Below, in pieces: positions 1 through 11,088 of a stretch of 42,669 nt of DNA. The stretch is from Penium margaritaceum (lineage: Eukaryota; Streptophyta; Zygnematophyceae; Desmidiales; Peniaceae): the NCBI GenBank assembly GCA_023375785.1, contig SZWC01001525.1, positions 3,480 to 46,148 on the forward strand, in the 5' to 3' direction. Positions within the stretch are counted from its first letter, which is position 1; every line of letters begins with the position of its first letter. The translations under genes and the position numbers were made by a program. The notes beneath the pieces were generated by a model, which was not told the DNA's origin, ran no database searches, and saw only the letters and a program-made list of their open reading frames with translations.

Positions 1-384
1 AGGGGATGGAGATTCTTCTCGTGTAGAAAGGTGTCCGAAAGAAGCCGACAGACAGCTGCGGACGCTCCCCTCTACTGCTTTCGACAGCACCGATCCGCTC
101 CAAGTTGGAACAAATGACAGAAGAGGGCGCAGACTGAACGGCGAAGTGTCGATTGCCGAGAACTCCAGACCAATCAAAGACCAGGAACGGAGCAGATTCA
201 AGTGCTGCCCGGATCGATGAAAGAAAAGACACCGCAAAACTGGCTGCGGAAGTTCGACCGTACCAAGGCCCTGGCAACGACCGAGCCTGGTGGCTGGTGC
301 TGCTGCTGCTACTGCCGCCGCCGCCGCCGCTGCTGCTGCTGCTGCTGCTGGTGATGGTGGTGGTGCTGCTGCTGCTGGTGATGG

Positions 385-446
<62 letters not shown>

Positions 447-1048
447 TAACTCCAGCGAGTGGCCGCTGCCGCGCAGGCGATGCTGATCCAACTTTAAGCC
501 TTCCCTGGCTCCTCAGCGCAACGCAGCCTCGTCTGCGGTTGAGGATTCTCCAGCCATCCGCACCCCTGGCCTTCCTCCGAAACGCCGCTGTTGCGCCACT
601 GACGCTGTCGGGTCTCACGTCACGTACCGTCTTGCCTCAGCGGATGTGCCTCCGATCCACCGCGATAGTCAGCGTGTCCGGCAAAGCCAATCGGGCGAAG
701 TTCATCGGTACATCCAATGGTCGGTGACTGTGTCTATGCATTGCCGATGGGGATTCTCTCTCAAGGTTTGCCTCAGAGGTACTGCTTAGATGTCCGGGAA
801 ACTACCCCAGCCTACTGGCGATCAATTTGAGGATTGCGGATGCACCCCACGAAATCGGACGAAGAAATTGGAGCGCTTCTTGTACAGCAACCGGACATAA
901 CGGGCGACGAGAAAATGGCCGGAACTGAACAGGACCAGCTGAAATGGGGATATGACTGTTGTACCCACTAGGGGAAGGGATGTACATGACATATTCACTT
1001 TTCGAAAATCAAGTATCCAGCTGCTTTCCATGCCCAATGACCAGTGTT
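1..1048. other. Left flank, no recognised gene
   Basis: This stretch precedes copy A1. It has a few short ORFs, but none shows a family motif, and the longest owe their length to the CTG microsatellite at about 297-443. Leu-, Ala- or Gln/His-rich translations there are the three readings of one triplet repeat. Whether it is host DNA or an older decayed element cannot be told. Confidence 0.5.
297..443. repeat. CTG/CAG trinucleotide microsatellite
   Basis: A compound triplet tract: CTG runs interrupted by CCG and by GTGATGGTGGTG-type units. It ends in an uninterrupted run of 19 CTG units at 387-443. Reading frames across it are open in several frames simply because CTG contains no stop. It lies outside the LTRs of copy A1, although the leader of family-A elements is also CAG/CTG rich. 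Confidence 0.95.
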
Positions 1049-1053
1049 ATGCC
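1049..1053. repeat. Target site duplication of copy A1, left
   Basis: ATGCC directly abuts the TG at the left edge of the A1 LTR and is repeated exactly at 8042-8046 after the CA of the other LTR. Five base pairs is the usual copia duplication length. Confidence 0.9.
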
Positions 1054-1689
1054 TGAGAAGATGCAAGTAAGCTTACTAGAAACACTCCCGTTGACTAGAC
1101 GTCGGTGCTTGATCAGACGGTGACGACAGTCACAAGTTGTGCACGCAACAGCAAGAGTTTGGCTAGGGGACACAAGGCAAAGTGTCTCAATGCTTCAATA
1201 GCATTTGCAAAGAGAACTGAAAAATGACAGGTCCATGGCATAAATACCTGCCGCGGCGCACAGCGGGTGTCGCACGCGGCGGTCTAAGAGCTGTCCTAAA
1301 GCCGGCCCAAAACCACTGTTTTGACCATAACTCTGCGCACACATGTCAGAATGCTACGCCGTCTAAACCTAGACGTGCACGATCACAAGACAGACGCTAC
1401 GAATGGTCACATACATGCATCCATCATCAGAAGGTGGACACGCAATGCAAAAACATGCCAATCACGCTCATGGCCAATCCGCCGAAAAACTCCTACAAGC
1501 TGTAGAAAAAATAGCAGGAAGCCCCGGCAGTGTCCGGGGCTCTGGAACGGTAGTCGGCCAGCTCCAAGCTGGAATTCTGCCGCCAATCGTCGCACCGGTG
1601 TCACAAGGGCCCGCCTCTGGGATCTGCACAAGTATGGACACAGCCGAGTGGTCACAGTAGACTATACAAGATCGTCACAAATCACAACA
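1054..1689 (-). repeat. 3' LTR of copy A1
   Basis: Runs from TGAGAAGATGC to ...CACAACA on the plus strand (TG...CA ends). It matches 7409-8041 along its whole length with scattered substitutions. A TATA-like GGTATTTATGC (minus strand) lies at about 1238-1251. The sequence just outside at 1690-1702 reads on the minus strand as a weak purine tract (GGGTCATGAGGA), matching the clearer GGGTCATGGGGGAG tract of copy A4. Confidence 0.93.
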
Positions 1690-1789
1690 TCCTCATGACC
1701 CAATGGTACGCATGTCCATACACGCGCAGCAATGGAAAAAGTACAATAGTGTGTGTAAAACAGATGGCACACGGACACACATTCCACAC

Positions 1790-3817
1790 TCAACCACTTT
1801 TAGGCATGGGGCGAAGTCCAACAAAACGAATGGACACCAGGAACTTTCCGCGAGCTAGTGCCTTCATCAAGAAATCAGCACGCTGCATGTCAGTACCAAC
1901 CCACATGAAGGAGATCACGTGTCGCTCCACTTGAATACGCATAAAGTGATGCTCAACCAAAATGTGTTTCGTGCGAGCGTGAAAGACACCAGAGTTCTCC
2001 GCAATGGCGAGAGCATTCTCGTTGTCGCAACGAAGCACAATGGCGGGTACTGATTGACCAAGCTCAAGAAACAAGCGCTCTACCCATACCGCCTTAGCAC
2101 ATCATGCGCCAAAAGCAACGTACTCTGCCTGTGACAAGTTACGTGCGATGCAGCCCTGCTTCCCGCTACGCCAAGACAGAGCGGTGCCGCCGAGCAGGAA
2201 CACGTAGCCAGTACGGCTGCGTCCATCTGGGCTCCAGTCCCAGTCATTGTCAGTGTAGCCATTAACGACCATCGAACACTGCCGACAAAAGAAGAGTCCG
2301 AGGTACGGCGTGGAGACCACGTACCGCACCACTCGCATAGCTGCGTGATTGGCTCTGGCACGTGGAGCTTGCGAGAACTGAGCGAGGAGGTTGACAACAA
2401 AAGCGATGTCAGGACGTGTGGTACTAGCCAGGTACATCAGAGATCTGATGAGACGGAGGTACAAGGTCGAGTCCACTGTCTCCCCCAGCTGTGGGGGATC
2501 ATCCACCTTCAAGGCATCCCGCCCATCGCGGGTAAGAGGTGTGGAACCGGTGGGCACTGCACCAAGGAGATCTCTTAAACGCTCCCCCACGACTCGTGCG
2601 CATTGGGCCTGATGCAGCAACAATGTCCGACGTCTGCGATCTCGCACGATCTACAGACCAAGAAACATCGATGCAGGACCGAGGTCCTTCAACCTGTAAG
2701 CAGTCTGAAGGACAGCCTTAGCCTCCTTCACGGCCTCCAGGGACGGAGACGCGATCAGAAGGTCATCGATATAGATCAGGATGGCGGTGAACCGCTCGGG
2801 TGTCGGTAGGATGAAGGGAGAGGGATCTGCCTCTCTCTATACATATCCCGCACGAGTCAAAGTGCCACTGATCTCCTGGTTCCAACACCACGAAGACTGC
2901 TTGAGGCCGTATAAGGACTTGCGCAAGCGCCAGACCTTGTCACTGTCCTCAAAGCCTAGTGGCTGAGCCACGTAAATCTCCTCATCCAGAGAGCCATGGA
3001 GGAACGCATTGTTCACGTCCATCTGGTGCAGTTCCAAGTCATGCTGAGCTGCTACACCAAACAGAGCTCGAGCCGAGGTCATGCGGCCAACAAGGGAAGA
3101 AGTGTCAATGTAATGGACGCCCTCAATCTGAGAGTACCCCTTGACGACCAAGCGGGCCTTGTAGCGTTCCAGTGAGCCATCCGGCTTCACTTTCTTGCAC
3201 AAGACCCACTTGACATGAATAGCTTTCCTCCCAAGCGGAAGGTCGCCAAGCTCATAGACTCTATGCTCTCGGATAACGCGAAGCTCATCCTTGCACGCAG
3301 CGCGCCAAGCGTCAGCATCCTGTGATGAGAGAGCTTCCCTCAGGGTGCCTGGGTTGGGCGCCCTAGAGGGAGAGCTCTGCGTGGCAAGGGCACACGCCCT
3401 GGTGCTAGGCGTGACGACCACAAGATCAGCTACTGCATCACAAGCGATATGGAACTCGCGGATGACGCAATCGTGCCCTACGGGACACGCTGGATGTACC
3501 TCTGTGAGCTCAGTGCGGACACTCAGGCCTAGGGCCTTTCTGCTAGGGTCACCACTCACAATGCTGCGAGAGGGGCGTCTGGGTGCGGGGCCCAACGTTC
3601 GCTGAGCTCCGGAATCCAGTGGTCGAAGACGGCCACCGGGCTCACGGGAGTAACCGGAGCTCGAGGGATGCACCTCAGGCTCAGGGACAGGCACGACCAT
3701 AGCTGGAGGGGACTGAGGCAAGGAAGGTGATGCCGTGCGAGGCGATGCGTGTGTGGACACGGGGTTGGGTGTGACAGCAGGAGCATACAAGATTGGACCT
3801 GACACAGGTAGGAACAT
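1790..3817 (-). pseudogene. Copy A1 RT and RNase H remnant
   Basis: In one minus-strand frame, broken by stops, this encodes the linker after integrase and the RVT_2-type reverse transcriptase. Visible motifs are DELRVIREHRVYELGDLP, KVKPDGSLERYKARLVVKGY, the QMDVNNAFLHG block and LYGLKQS. A TAG follows (plus 2837-2839, after GYV); the frame then reopens through the catalytic motif YIDD (plus 2762-2773). The RNase H part shows NGYTDNDW, SWRSGKQGCIAR, RCDNENALAIAE and HARTKHILVEHHF. Further stops are a TAG after FLGL and a TGA near 2100. The last codons (MPKSG) end in TGA. The enzyme would copy the element RNA in virus-like particles; this copy cannot do so. Confidence 0.9.
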
Positions 3818-4435
3818 GTGTGGCGGAGAGTGCCGTGATCAAAGTCAGGTCACGGTAGGTGAGAGACTCGAAAAAGAGTGCGTCGCATGACTCAATGACG
3901 CGCCGACGAGTAGGATCGAAGAAGCACCAGGCCTTCGACCGCGGGGGAATGCCCACGAAGGCACACAAGGGGCCCCGAGGTGAGACCTTGGACCCATGCT
4001 GGTCCTTGGTGTACCACACGGAGGCCAGGGATCCCAAGACGCGAGCGAGACAAAGGTCAGCACGGTGTCCAAACCAGAGCTCATACGGTGTAATATGGTC
4101 CGGAAGCAGACCGTGTGGGAGGCGGTTCCATACCCAAGTCATGTAGGCAAAGCCCTCAAAGGCAAAGGACTCAGGGAGACCGCACTCTGACTGCATAGCG
4201 CGAACCGCATCCTCCATGGTGCGGTTCGAGCGCTCGGAAACAGCGTTCAGCTGAGGGGTAGCAGTAGCGGAGACCTGGCAAAAAATCCCGTGCTCAGCAA
4301 AGAACCCGTCCATCTCGCCAAGGAACTCACTGCCGCGATCCGAGCGGATTGTATGTAGGGTGTGACGTGACTAACGCTCAGCCATCACTAGCCGGAGTCT
4401 AACTACAAGGGCGGCATCGCTCTTCTAACGCATGC
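3815..4435 (-). pseudogene. Copy A1 integrase remnant, N-terminal part deleted
   Basis: Minus-strand frame beginning abruptly at KSDAALVVRL, directly after protease sequence. It retains the second catalytic Asp (RSDRGSEFLG) and the Glu (NAVSERSNRT) of the D,D35E core, then the C-terminal part (YELWFGHRADL, DPTRRRVIES). Compared with copy A4, about 530 bp is missing: the GAG-pre-integrase zinc-binding domain and the first catalytic Asp block. TAG codons lie at plus 4371-4373 and 4425-4427; the first aligns with a Gln in A4. The frame changes near 3815 before RT. Strand transfer is not possible with one catalytic Asp gone. Confidence 0.88.
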
Positions 4436-6507
4436 TGTGGATCAGGCACAAACAACACGTCGGAAAGGTACAAGGGGCCAGACGGACCGTCAAAACATAC
4501 AACCCCAACACCATGGACTAGCAAGGACTGACCAGAGCCTGTACGGGCAGAACGGACAGACGTGACAGGACCGAGAACAACAGAATCACTACGACGACAC
4601 GTCATGTGATGAGTGACACCAGAATCAATGATCCAAGTGCCACCGGAGTCACGATTGGTGGACGTCACTGTACAACGGGCAATGGAACACTCTATATCAG
4701 AGGGACGCTGAGCCGTTGGTGGGGAGGAACGACGTAGGGCACAAAGATGAGACTCATGAACCCAATCGGTGCAGTCAGGCCCATCACCATCACATGCTGA
4801 CCGTGCTCCCCCACACGCGTCGTCACGACCCACAGGAACGGACGTACAGGCAGTTTGTGGACCACCCGACGATGACAACACACTCGCACCTCCCTGAAAG
4901 CGGAGTACCAGAAGGTGTCGGAGCTCAGCGATGGTGCGGTCGCGTGGGTCTGGATCACTGCTACTCGTCGGCGAGGAAGCGGGAACAGCTGCAATCGTGG
5001 CCGCCACGCGTCCAGAGGATGACGAGGATGAAGTTCTGGACATGGAACGGAGGGTGTATGCAGCCTTGAGCCCACGAGTAATCCGCGCCCAGTCGAGCGG
5101 CTGGTGGCATTCGATGTAGCGATGGGCGCCTCCACAGTTGTAGCAGTGAACAGAACGTCCACTGCTACCAGTGGATGACGACTGCTGCTGTGACTGCTGC
5201 TGACCTGATCCACACTTCCCCTTCTTCTTCTTCCGCTGAGCTACTGCTACAACACCCTGTGTCTGAGTGGGTGTGGGTGGGGCCAAAGAGGAGGAGGAAG
5301 ATGAGGACGTGATGGAGGACGAAGAAGGAGAATGCACGAGGGAAGATGGTGGTGATGCGACGACTACGGCAGCAAAAGAAGTGTCCTGGTGGGCCACGGC
5401 TGCCTCGCGGGCTGAAGTCACCTGGAGGAAGAGCTGATGCGCCCAGGGCACAAGTTGTAGAGTGGCTGAAAAGGGCTCGAGGACAGCGTCTTTGTGCCGT
5501 GTGAAGATGTCAATGTACTCAAGGTGAACTCCGAGCATCATCGTACGGAACGCCCATAGCTGTGTGCTTCTTGAGGTCCCAAGGCGCGTGTAGATGCGCA
5601 TGGCTCGTCGCGAGTTATCGGCTGCAGGCTGTGCAGGCCCCTGATGGAGAGAGTGGAAGGCAGGAATGTGTGTTGCATGAGTGGCGTGCGTCTCTGCGGC
5701 CAGGAGGGATAAGGCCAGATCCCAACCTCCGTGTGGATCGGCGCCGGTGCCTGTGCCGGCCTCGCCGAGGAATGGGCGAAAATCGACGACGGTCTTGCGT
5801 GGCATGGCATAGAGGAGTCCGTGCATCGCCCTGGCTGCTGTCAGCACCTTTGCTGGGTTTGTAGGCTGATACGGGCAGTGGTAGTAGGGCCACACTCCCT
5901 CTGAAGTAGCCCAAACCTGAAAGAGGATCTCCCAACAATCGAAGCCGTCCTCACTGATGTACCGTTGAGGTGGTGTCTCAAAGTCCTTGGGTTGCCGCTC
6001 TGTGGGGAGAGCAATCGCAGGCCAAGAAGGACGAGGAATGGGGAAGACTCCTGGAAGGGGATAGTCACCGGGATAGTTGGGTGACAATCGTATCGGAGGG
6101 AACCAAGGAGGTCTGGTGCCCTTCTACAGCTGACGGAGGCGCTCCTGAAGAACTCGAATCTCATGATCCGGGGAGTCGCCTGTCATGCCTGGCATGAATG
6201 GATCATCATCCAAGAGGTTAGGAGGTGGTGGGTGAGGTCTAGCTCCTGTCACGGGTGCCTCAGCCGACTGCTGTGTAGAGACCGTGACGCCATCAGCTCC
6301 CTCGAAAACCTGCCGTGGGACCGTGGTGTGGGCACGCAGAAGCTCAGTCAGCGTGCACATGGCATCAGTCTGCTCCTGCTGTAGGCGACGCATCTCACCC
6401 TGGTGGCTTCGCAGGTCCTCAATGGCCTGCGAGCGTGGGCTCAGGACTCCAGAAGAAGAGGAGGAGGGATCACCTGTCCCCTTCCCCTTGTTGTCAAACG
6501 AGTCCAT
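4399..6507 (-). pseudogene. Copy A1 gag and aspartic protease
   Basis: One minus-strand frame from the Met at 6507 (MDSFDNKGKG), interrupted by a single TAG at 6124-6126. The start is supported by alignment with the A4 gag start (shared DPSSSSSG motif). It has an N-terminal coiled-coil-like Gln/Glu-rich stretch, the central gag domain (CWEILFQVWATSEGVWPYY, VVDFRPFLGEAGTGTGADPH), a Ser/Pro-rich spacer, a basic patch (RKKKKGK), and a nucleocapsid zinc knuckle CYNCGGAHRYIEC at plus 5110-5155. The aspartic protease follows (TWIIDSGVTHHM at plus 4605-4640, then LYLSDVLFVP). The frame ends at 4399 only because of the deletion junction near 4435. Confidence 0.9.
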
Positions 6508-7396
6508 GTCGCCCCTTAGTATGGGTCGATAGGTCAGGTTTGTCGGATTGCGAAAGCGTCAGTGTTTCTCGAAGAGTTGAGACGTTGAAATTTTTTGACT
6601 GTCCGGCCAAAAATGTGGCTAAGTATGGTGTTGATGTCAGCAAGTGGTTAATGACATCAGCACAACCTGATGATGTCAGCAAGCAAAATTGCTGACATCG
6701 GCTCGACTCCCTCCCCTTTCTTTTTTTTTTTCTCTCACGGTTCTGCGCGAGCGTGTAGCCGCTCCGCGGCGGCTGCGCGGAAGCTGTGCAACACCTTCTG
6801 CTCAGCTGTTGCTACAGCTCTGTTGTCAGCTGTAGCAGTAGCTATGTGGCTGCGTGCGCTGTAGTGGCAGCAGCGGCTGTGCAATGCCATTCCTACTGCT
6901 GCGCGCTACGGCTGGTGCTTGCTGCCGCCGTTGCGTGCTGCTGTTGCTGCTGCTGCGGCTGCTACTGCTGCTACGCTGCTGTTGCTACAGCTGTTGTTGT
7001 GTTGGTGCAACCGTCGTAGGTGGCGCTGCTACTACTGTGATGCTGTTGCTGCCACTACTTTTGCTTTGCTGCTGCCGCCTCTGTTGCCGCTGTGCTGCTG
7101 TTGCCGCGGCCGTTGCTGCGGCTGCGGACGACGGCTGCACTCGCTACAGCCGCCACGTGCTGCTATAGCTGCTGCTACGATGCTGCTGCTGCCGCTGTTG
7201 CTGCTGTTACTCTACTGCTATGCTGCTACTGGCACGGTGGCAACGCCGCTGCTACGATCTCACGTGATGGGTGTGGGTTGTGTCGACGGCGACCGGCTGT
7301 CTTCAACAGGCCCCACTGGATCTGCTATAGCGGTGACTCTCACTGCTGCTGCTCTGCTGCGTCTATGCTGCTAAGCTCAATGAGAACTGTCTCACT
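6508..7396 (-). other. Untranslated leader of copy A1
   Basis: Between PBS and gag. On the element strand it is rich in GCA/CAG triplets (about 6760-7375), which makes many shadow ORFs of poly-Leu/Cys/Ala type. Near the gag end (about 6631-6700) it carries several GATGTCAGCA / TGACATCAGC motifs in both orientations, also found in the A4 leader. No coding capacity is convincing. Confidence 0.75.
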
Positions 7397-7408
7397 GCTT
7401 TGATACCA
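7397..7408 (-). other. Primer binding site of copy A1
   Basis: On the element strand TGGTATCAAAGC immediately follows the LTR end. It differs by one base from TGGTATCAGAGC, the common plant copia PBS complementary to the 3' end of initiator tRNA-Met. Confidence 0.9.
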
Positions 7409-8041
7409 TGAGAAGATGCAAGGAAGCTTCCTAGCAACACTCCCGTTGACCAGACCTTTGTGCTTGATCAGACGGTGACGACAGTCGCAAGTCGTGCACG
7501 CAACGGTAAGAGTTTGGCTAGGGTACACAAGGCAAAGTGTCTGAATGCTTCAATAGTATTTGCAGAGAGAAATGACTGATGACAGGTCCATGGCATAAAT
7601 ACCTGCTGCGGCGCACACCGGGTGTCGCACGCGGCGGTCCAAGAGCTGTCCTAAAACCGGCCCAGAACCACTGTTTTGGCCATAACTCTGCGCACACATG
7701 TCAGAATGCTACGCCAATTGAATCTAGACGTGCAAGATCACAAGACAGACGCTACGACTGGTCACATGCATGCATCCATCATCAGACAGTGGACACGCAA
7801 TGCAAAAACATGCAAATCGGGCTCATGGCCAGTCCGCCGAAAAACTCTTGCAAGCTGTAGAAGAAACAGCAAGAAGTCCCGGCAGTGTCCGGGGCTTTGG
7901 AACGGTAGTCGGCCAGGTCCAAGCTGGTAGTCCGCCGCCAGTCGTTGCACCGGTGTCACAAGGGCCCGCCTCACGGGGATGCACGAGTATGGACATAGCC
8001 GAGTGGTCACAGTAGACTGTACAACGTCATAGAAAACAACA
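7409..8041 (-). repeat. 5' LTR of copy A1
   Basis: 633 bp, TG...CA ends on either strand, PBS on its inner side and ATGCC on its outer side. The TATA-like element (GGTATTTATGC on the minus strand) is at 7593-7606. It would drive element transcription towards lower coordinates. Confidence 0.93.
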
Positions 8042-8046
8042 ATGCC
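8042..8046. repeat. Target site duplication of copy A1, right
   Basis: ATGCC, exact partner of 1049-1053. Confidence 0.9.
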
Positions 8047-8345
8047 AAGAGAAACATATGTAATTAACTGGAATGAGGTGCGGGACAAAACACGATGCGG
8101 ACATTTGGGAGGAACGGATATTTTGTGTTAAACATTAAGTGTACTTCAATGACAAATGTCAAGTGAGTTGAGCGACACATACAATGTCAAGAATGAGAAT
8201 GGGGCATACGTTGGGTCCTCGGTGCTCAAACCAAGCGATGTGTGCGAGGTCCTTATTGAGTGGCTGCTTCGAGAAGCTCCGCGGAGAAGTCGGGGGCCTT
8301 CGAAAACATAGGAGATTCACCTCATCTCACCTCACCTCACCTCAC
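8047..8345. other. Spacer between copies A1 and B2
   Basis: No gene seen. The right end (about 8319-8356) is a short CTCAC/CCTCA tandem repeat that runs into the truncated start of the B2 5' LTR. Confidence 0.5.
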
Positions 8346-8840
8346 CTGACCTCACTGATGCACGTGACTGACCAGAGAGAGACAACGTTGCATGTTGGGT
8401 CATTGTAACAACGTGACCTCATGACGAGCCAATCCCTTCGGCCAAGACGCAAACAGGCTTCACCATTCTTGCGTGTTCTTGTGTCTCGGCATACACATTA
8501 ACTCTTGCTTGTTTGCATTCCTGGCATAGACTAAGCCGGCTGCTCGACCAAGCCTAGTTCCTAGAGGCTGCTTGCTCGCAATACGTTTGGGTGGGTTATT
8601 CCCAACTTTGATAGGTGGTGGTTCAAAACCACCAATTCTGAGGGTATCGAGCAAGAGCGAGCTCATTGCTCGCTTGCTTGCTCCTGCCTGGATCACTATG
8701 GTGACCTGTGACTTGCCCTTTTGACTTGTTAATCGCTACTCTTCGCGTGTAACCCCGTGTGCTCTCATCACGCCGTAGCAGATGAGTCTCTTGGTGACAT
8801 ACATGCCATACATTGCTTTCTCTTGTTCCTTGTCTATCTA
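8346..8840 (+). repeat. 5' LTR of copy B2, 5'-truncated
   Basis: Aligns with 13972-14470. The first ~50 bp of the 3' LTR have no counterpart here; a CTCAC microsatellite stands in their place. It contains two adjacent hairpins (about 8583-8633) that are also present in the 3' LTR. Confidence 0.85.
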
Positions 8841-8841
8841 C

Positions 8842-8853
8842 TTCTGTCTGAGC
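8842..8853 (+). other. Possible degenerate PBS of copy B2
   Basis: TTCTGTCTGAGC follows the end of LTR similarity and matches TGGTATCAGAGC at 8 of 12 positions. Position supports it more than sequence. Confidence 0.4.
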
Positions 8854-10095
8854 GAGGTCGCAAGAAAACCTAGAGCACACGGTTCCACATGTGGATCTCT
8901 CACAGCCACCGCCGCTACCGCGGCCACTGCTTCTACCACCATACATCTGCACGTGCCGCACGGTAACATCGTTCTCGGCATCCACGCTCCTCAACTCTAC
9001 AAGCTTCTACTTTGCTACTCTCCACTCTTTGTGCTCCAACTCCGCAGACTGCGTCATGCCCGCAGCCGTCATCGCGGAATCCGCCTCAACGTTATGGGCA
9101 TCCGGAACTCCAACATCCGCTTCGGCCTCGACCACTGCTCTGCCATAGCATTAACGCTGCTTAAGAGTGGTAGCAGCCATAGCACTAGCCCCTCTAGCAA
9201 TGGCAGCGGCAGGTATAACAGTGGCAATTGCTTCTTCAGCTTCGGCCGTAGCACCTCTAAAGAAATACTCAACGTTGGTCTTGTCCATAACTTCTCCACA
9301 ACTTGCCGAGCAGTCTCGTGTCCTGCTGTCAACGTCGACAGTTGCAACAGCAGCACCACTGCAGTGGCGACGGCACCTATTGTAGCCGCTTGCCTTCAGT
9401 TGCCTAAGGGTTGCAACTTCCGCACGGTCACAAGGGCAGAAGTGCAACAGCCACACCCCGTCTGTAGTTGCGGCAATGGCAAAAGTCTCGGCAGTATGGT
9501 GGCATTCTCTACCCTCCATTGTATCTTTGAGGACACTGCCACACTAGTGGCGCGCCCAGACATGTTGGCATCCCGGGAGACATCCGGTGTGTTGTCGCTA
9601 GGATTGTACTACAAGGGGTGGCATGTGCACCACCGCACGCACTCGCGTTGAGATGGAGGCAACGACACCATGGCTGAGTTCCCGCCATCCCAACCAAAAG
9701 GGGCAACTCATCACACCATACTATGCCAGGCCGCCTTATCCAGCCTACCTCACTTCTCGGAGGTTTTCTCCTCCGCGGGATCCTCTACTCTGTCGCCTGC
9801 ATCTTTTGTCGACAACAAGCGCCAGCTGGAGCAGTCTCTTCTGCAACATCTCCAAGGGAGGTGAGGATGTACCTGTGTTGGCTAGAGGTCTTCCGTGTTA
9901 GATTCACACTGTCCTTTGTGGGAACCCCCCGGTCATGTCGGTGGGCTGATGTCTGCGTGTGTTGTGTGGATCAAGCTCTGGCATTACTTCGTCTTCCCTT
10001 GTCGACTCGCGGCCAATGACGTTTAGCCCACTTATGTTGGCACTGTTGCTATGCATTTTGGTCTTCCCCATGTTCGTATCTCCATTGGCTTCTAG
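8854..10095 (+). pseudogene. Copy B2 leader and gag region, degenerate
   Basis: By position this should hold leader and gag. A 289-codon ORF (8782-9651) begins inside the LTR and is Ala/Thr/Ser rich, with overlapping open frames on the minus strand. This is what a GCN-rich leader would give, so I do not treat it as a real gene. No gag domain motif and no zinc knuckle are recognisable. A short open stretch at 9670-9864 (MAEFPPSQPK...) could be a gag fragment but is unproven. Confidence 0.4.
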
Positions 10096-11088
10096 GTCTT
10101 GGACTCAGGCACCACCCACCACATGTCCTCTGTTTGTTCCTCCTTTGTCTCATTGGGTCCCATTAGTTCCCTTCACTTTGTACCTACCGGGTCTAGCCAT
10201 TTACTCCCTGTTCAAGGTGGTGTTGTTCGCTTCATTTGCGTCAGTAGTGTGCTGTTGTCACCTGACGTTTTGTACGTGCCTTCCTTGGATCTTAGCATGC
10301 TGTTGGTGAACTCCCTATATGATTAGTGCATGGATTTTTCAGGCAATCAAGGTATTGTCACTGTCCGTCTCTGTCCCTCAGGTTGTTTTTTCTTGCAAGG
10401 TTTCAAGTGTGACAAGCTTTCCCGCGTTCCTTTGCTTGCATCATCCGCCTCCTTTGCTAGCCCCCCTCTTGTCCACATCACTCCCTCTCTATCCCCTGAC
10501 CATGTTGAGCTCTTGCATCACCGTCTTGGCCATGTCCACACTCATGCAATCACCAGCATGCTCCATATTCGATCTGCTGTTGGTCTATTACGGTCTACCT
10601 TTCCTTTGCCATGCCCCTCTAACTGCCTTGACTGTGCCCAGGACAAGATGCATTGCACTGCTTTTTCTTCCTTGGACTCCCAATCTTCCCACCCCCTTGA
10701 TCTCATTCATGCTCATGTCATGGGTCTCCATCCTCATGAGTTCCTTGGGGGTGTTGGGCAATGTGACCTTGTCGTATTGATGATTTCTCTCGGTTTTGCT
10801 GGATCTTTGCGCTTTGGAAAAAGAGCGATATCTTTGTGGTCATCGAGTTCTGGCTGCTACAAGCGGAACAGTCATGTCAGCGGTCCATGCGTGTCTTCCG
10901 CAGTGACCGGGACAGTGAGTTCCTTGGTCCCACCGCCCGGTTCCTCGAGTTCAAAAGGATGTGTCTGGACACCTCTTCTCCCTACACATCCCAGCAAAAT
11001 GGAGTCTCTCAACCTTGGAACTAGACCCTTGCCGATGGCGTCTACACCCTTTTGTCTAAGTCCGGTCTCTCCCATCTTTCACCTTTGA
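10096..11088 (+). pseudogene. Copy B2 protease, GAG-pre-integrase and integrase start
   Basis: In one frame: the aspartic protease motif LDSGTTHHM at 10096, VLYVPSLDLSMLLVN, a TAG at 10324-10326, then the GAG-pre-integrase zinc-binding block with HHRLGHVHTHAITSM and CLDCAQDKMHCTAF, and the start of the integrase core. The core continues in another frame (10836-11024), with FRSDRDSEFLG retained but the catalytic Glu replaced: NGVSQPW where relatives have NGVSERW. A frameshift near 10780-10840 and the lost Glu make it inactive. Confidence 0.82.

Larger units (their letters stand above)
1054..8041 (-). mobile_element. Copy A1: Ty1/copia LTR retrotransposon (family A)
   Basis: A 6,988-bp element on the minus strand with two LTRs of about 635 bp, a PBS next to the right-hand (5') LTR, a leader rich in CAG triplets, gag, protease, part of integrase, RT and RNase H in copia order, and an exact 5-bp duplication (ATGCC) outside. 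The LTRs differ at many positions, so the insertion is not recent. It is non-functional: an internal deletion removes the GAG-pre-integrase domain and the start of integrase, and there are TAG/TGA stops and a frame change before RT. Family A is also represented by A3 and A4. Confidence 0.95.

Noticed and set aside
309..491. Poly-Gln/His protein on the minus strand
   Set aside because: It is one frame of the CTG microsatellite; no conserved sequence on either side.
8782..9651. 289-codon ORF as a host gene
   Set aside because: It starts inside an LTR and spans the leader of B2; Ala/Thr/Ser-rich low complexity with open antisense frames.
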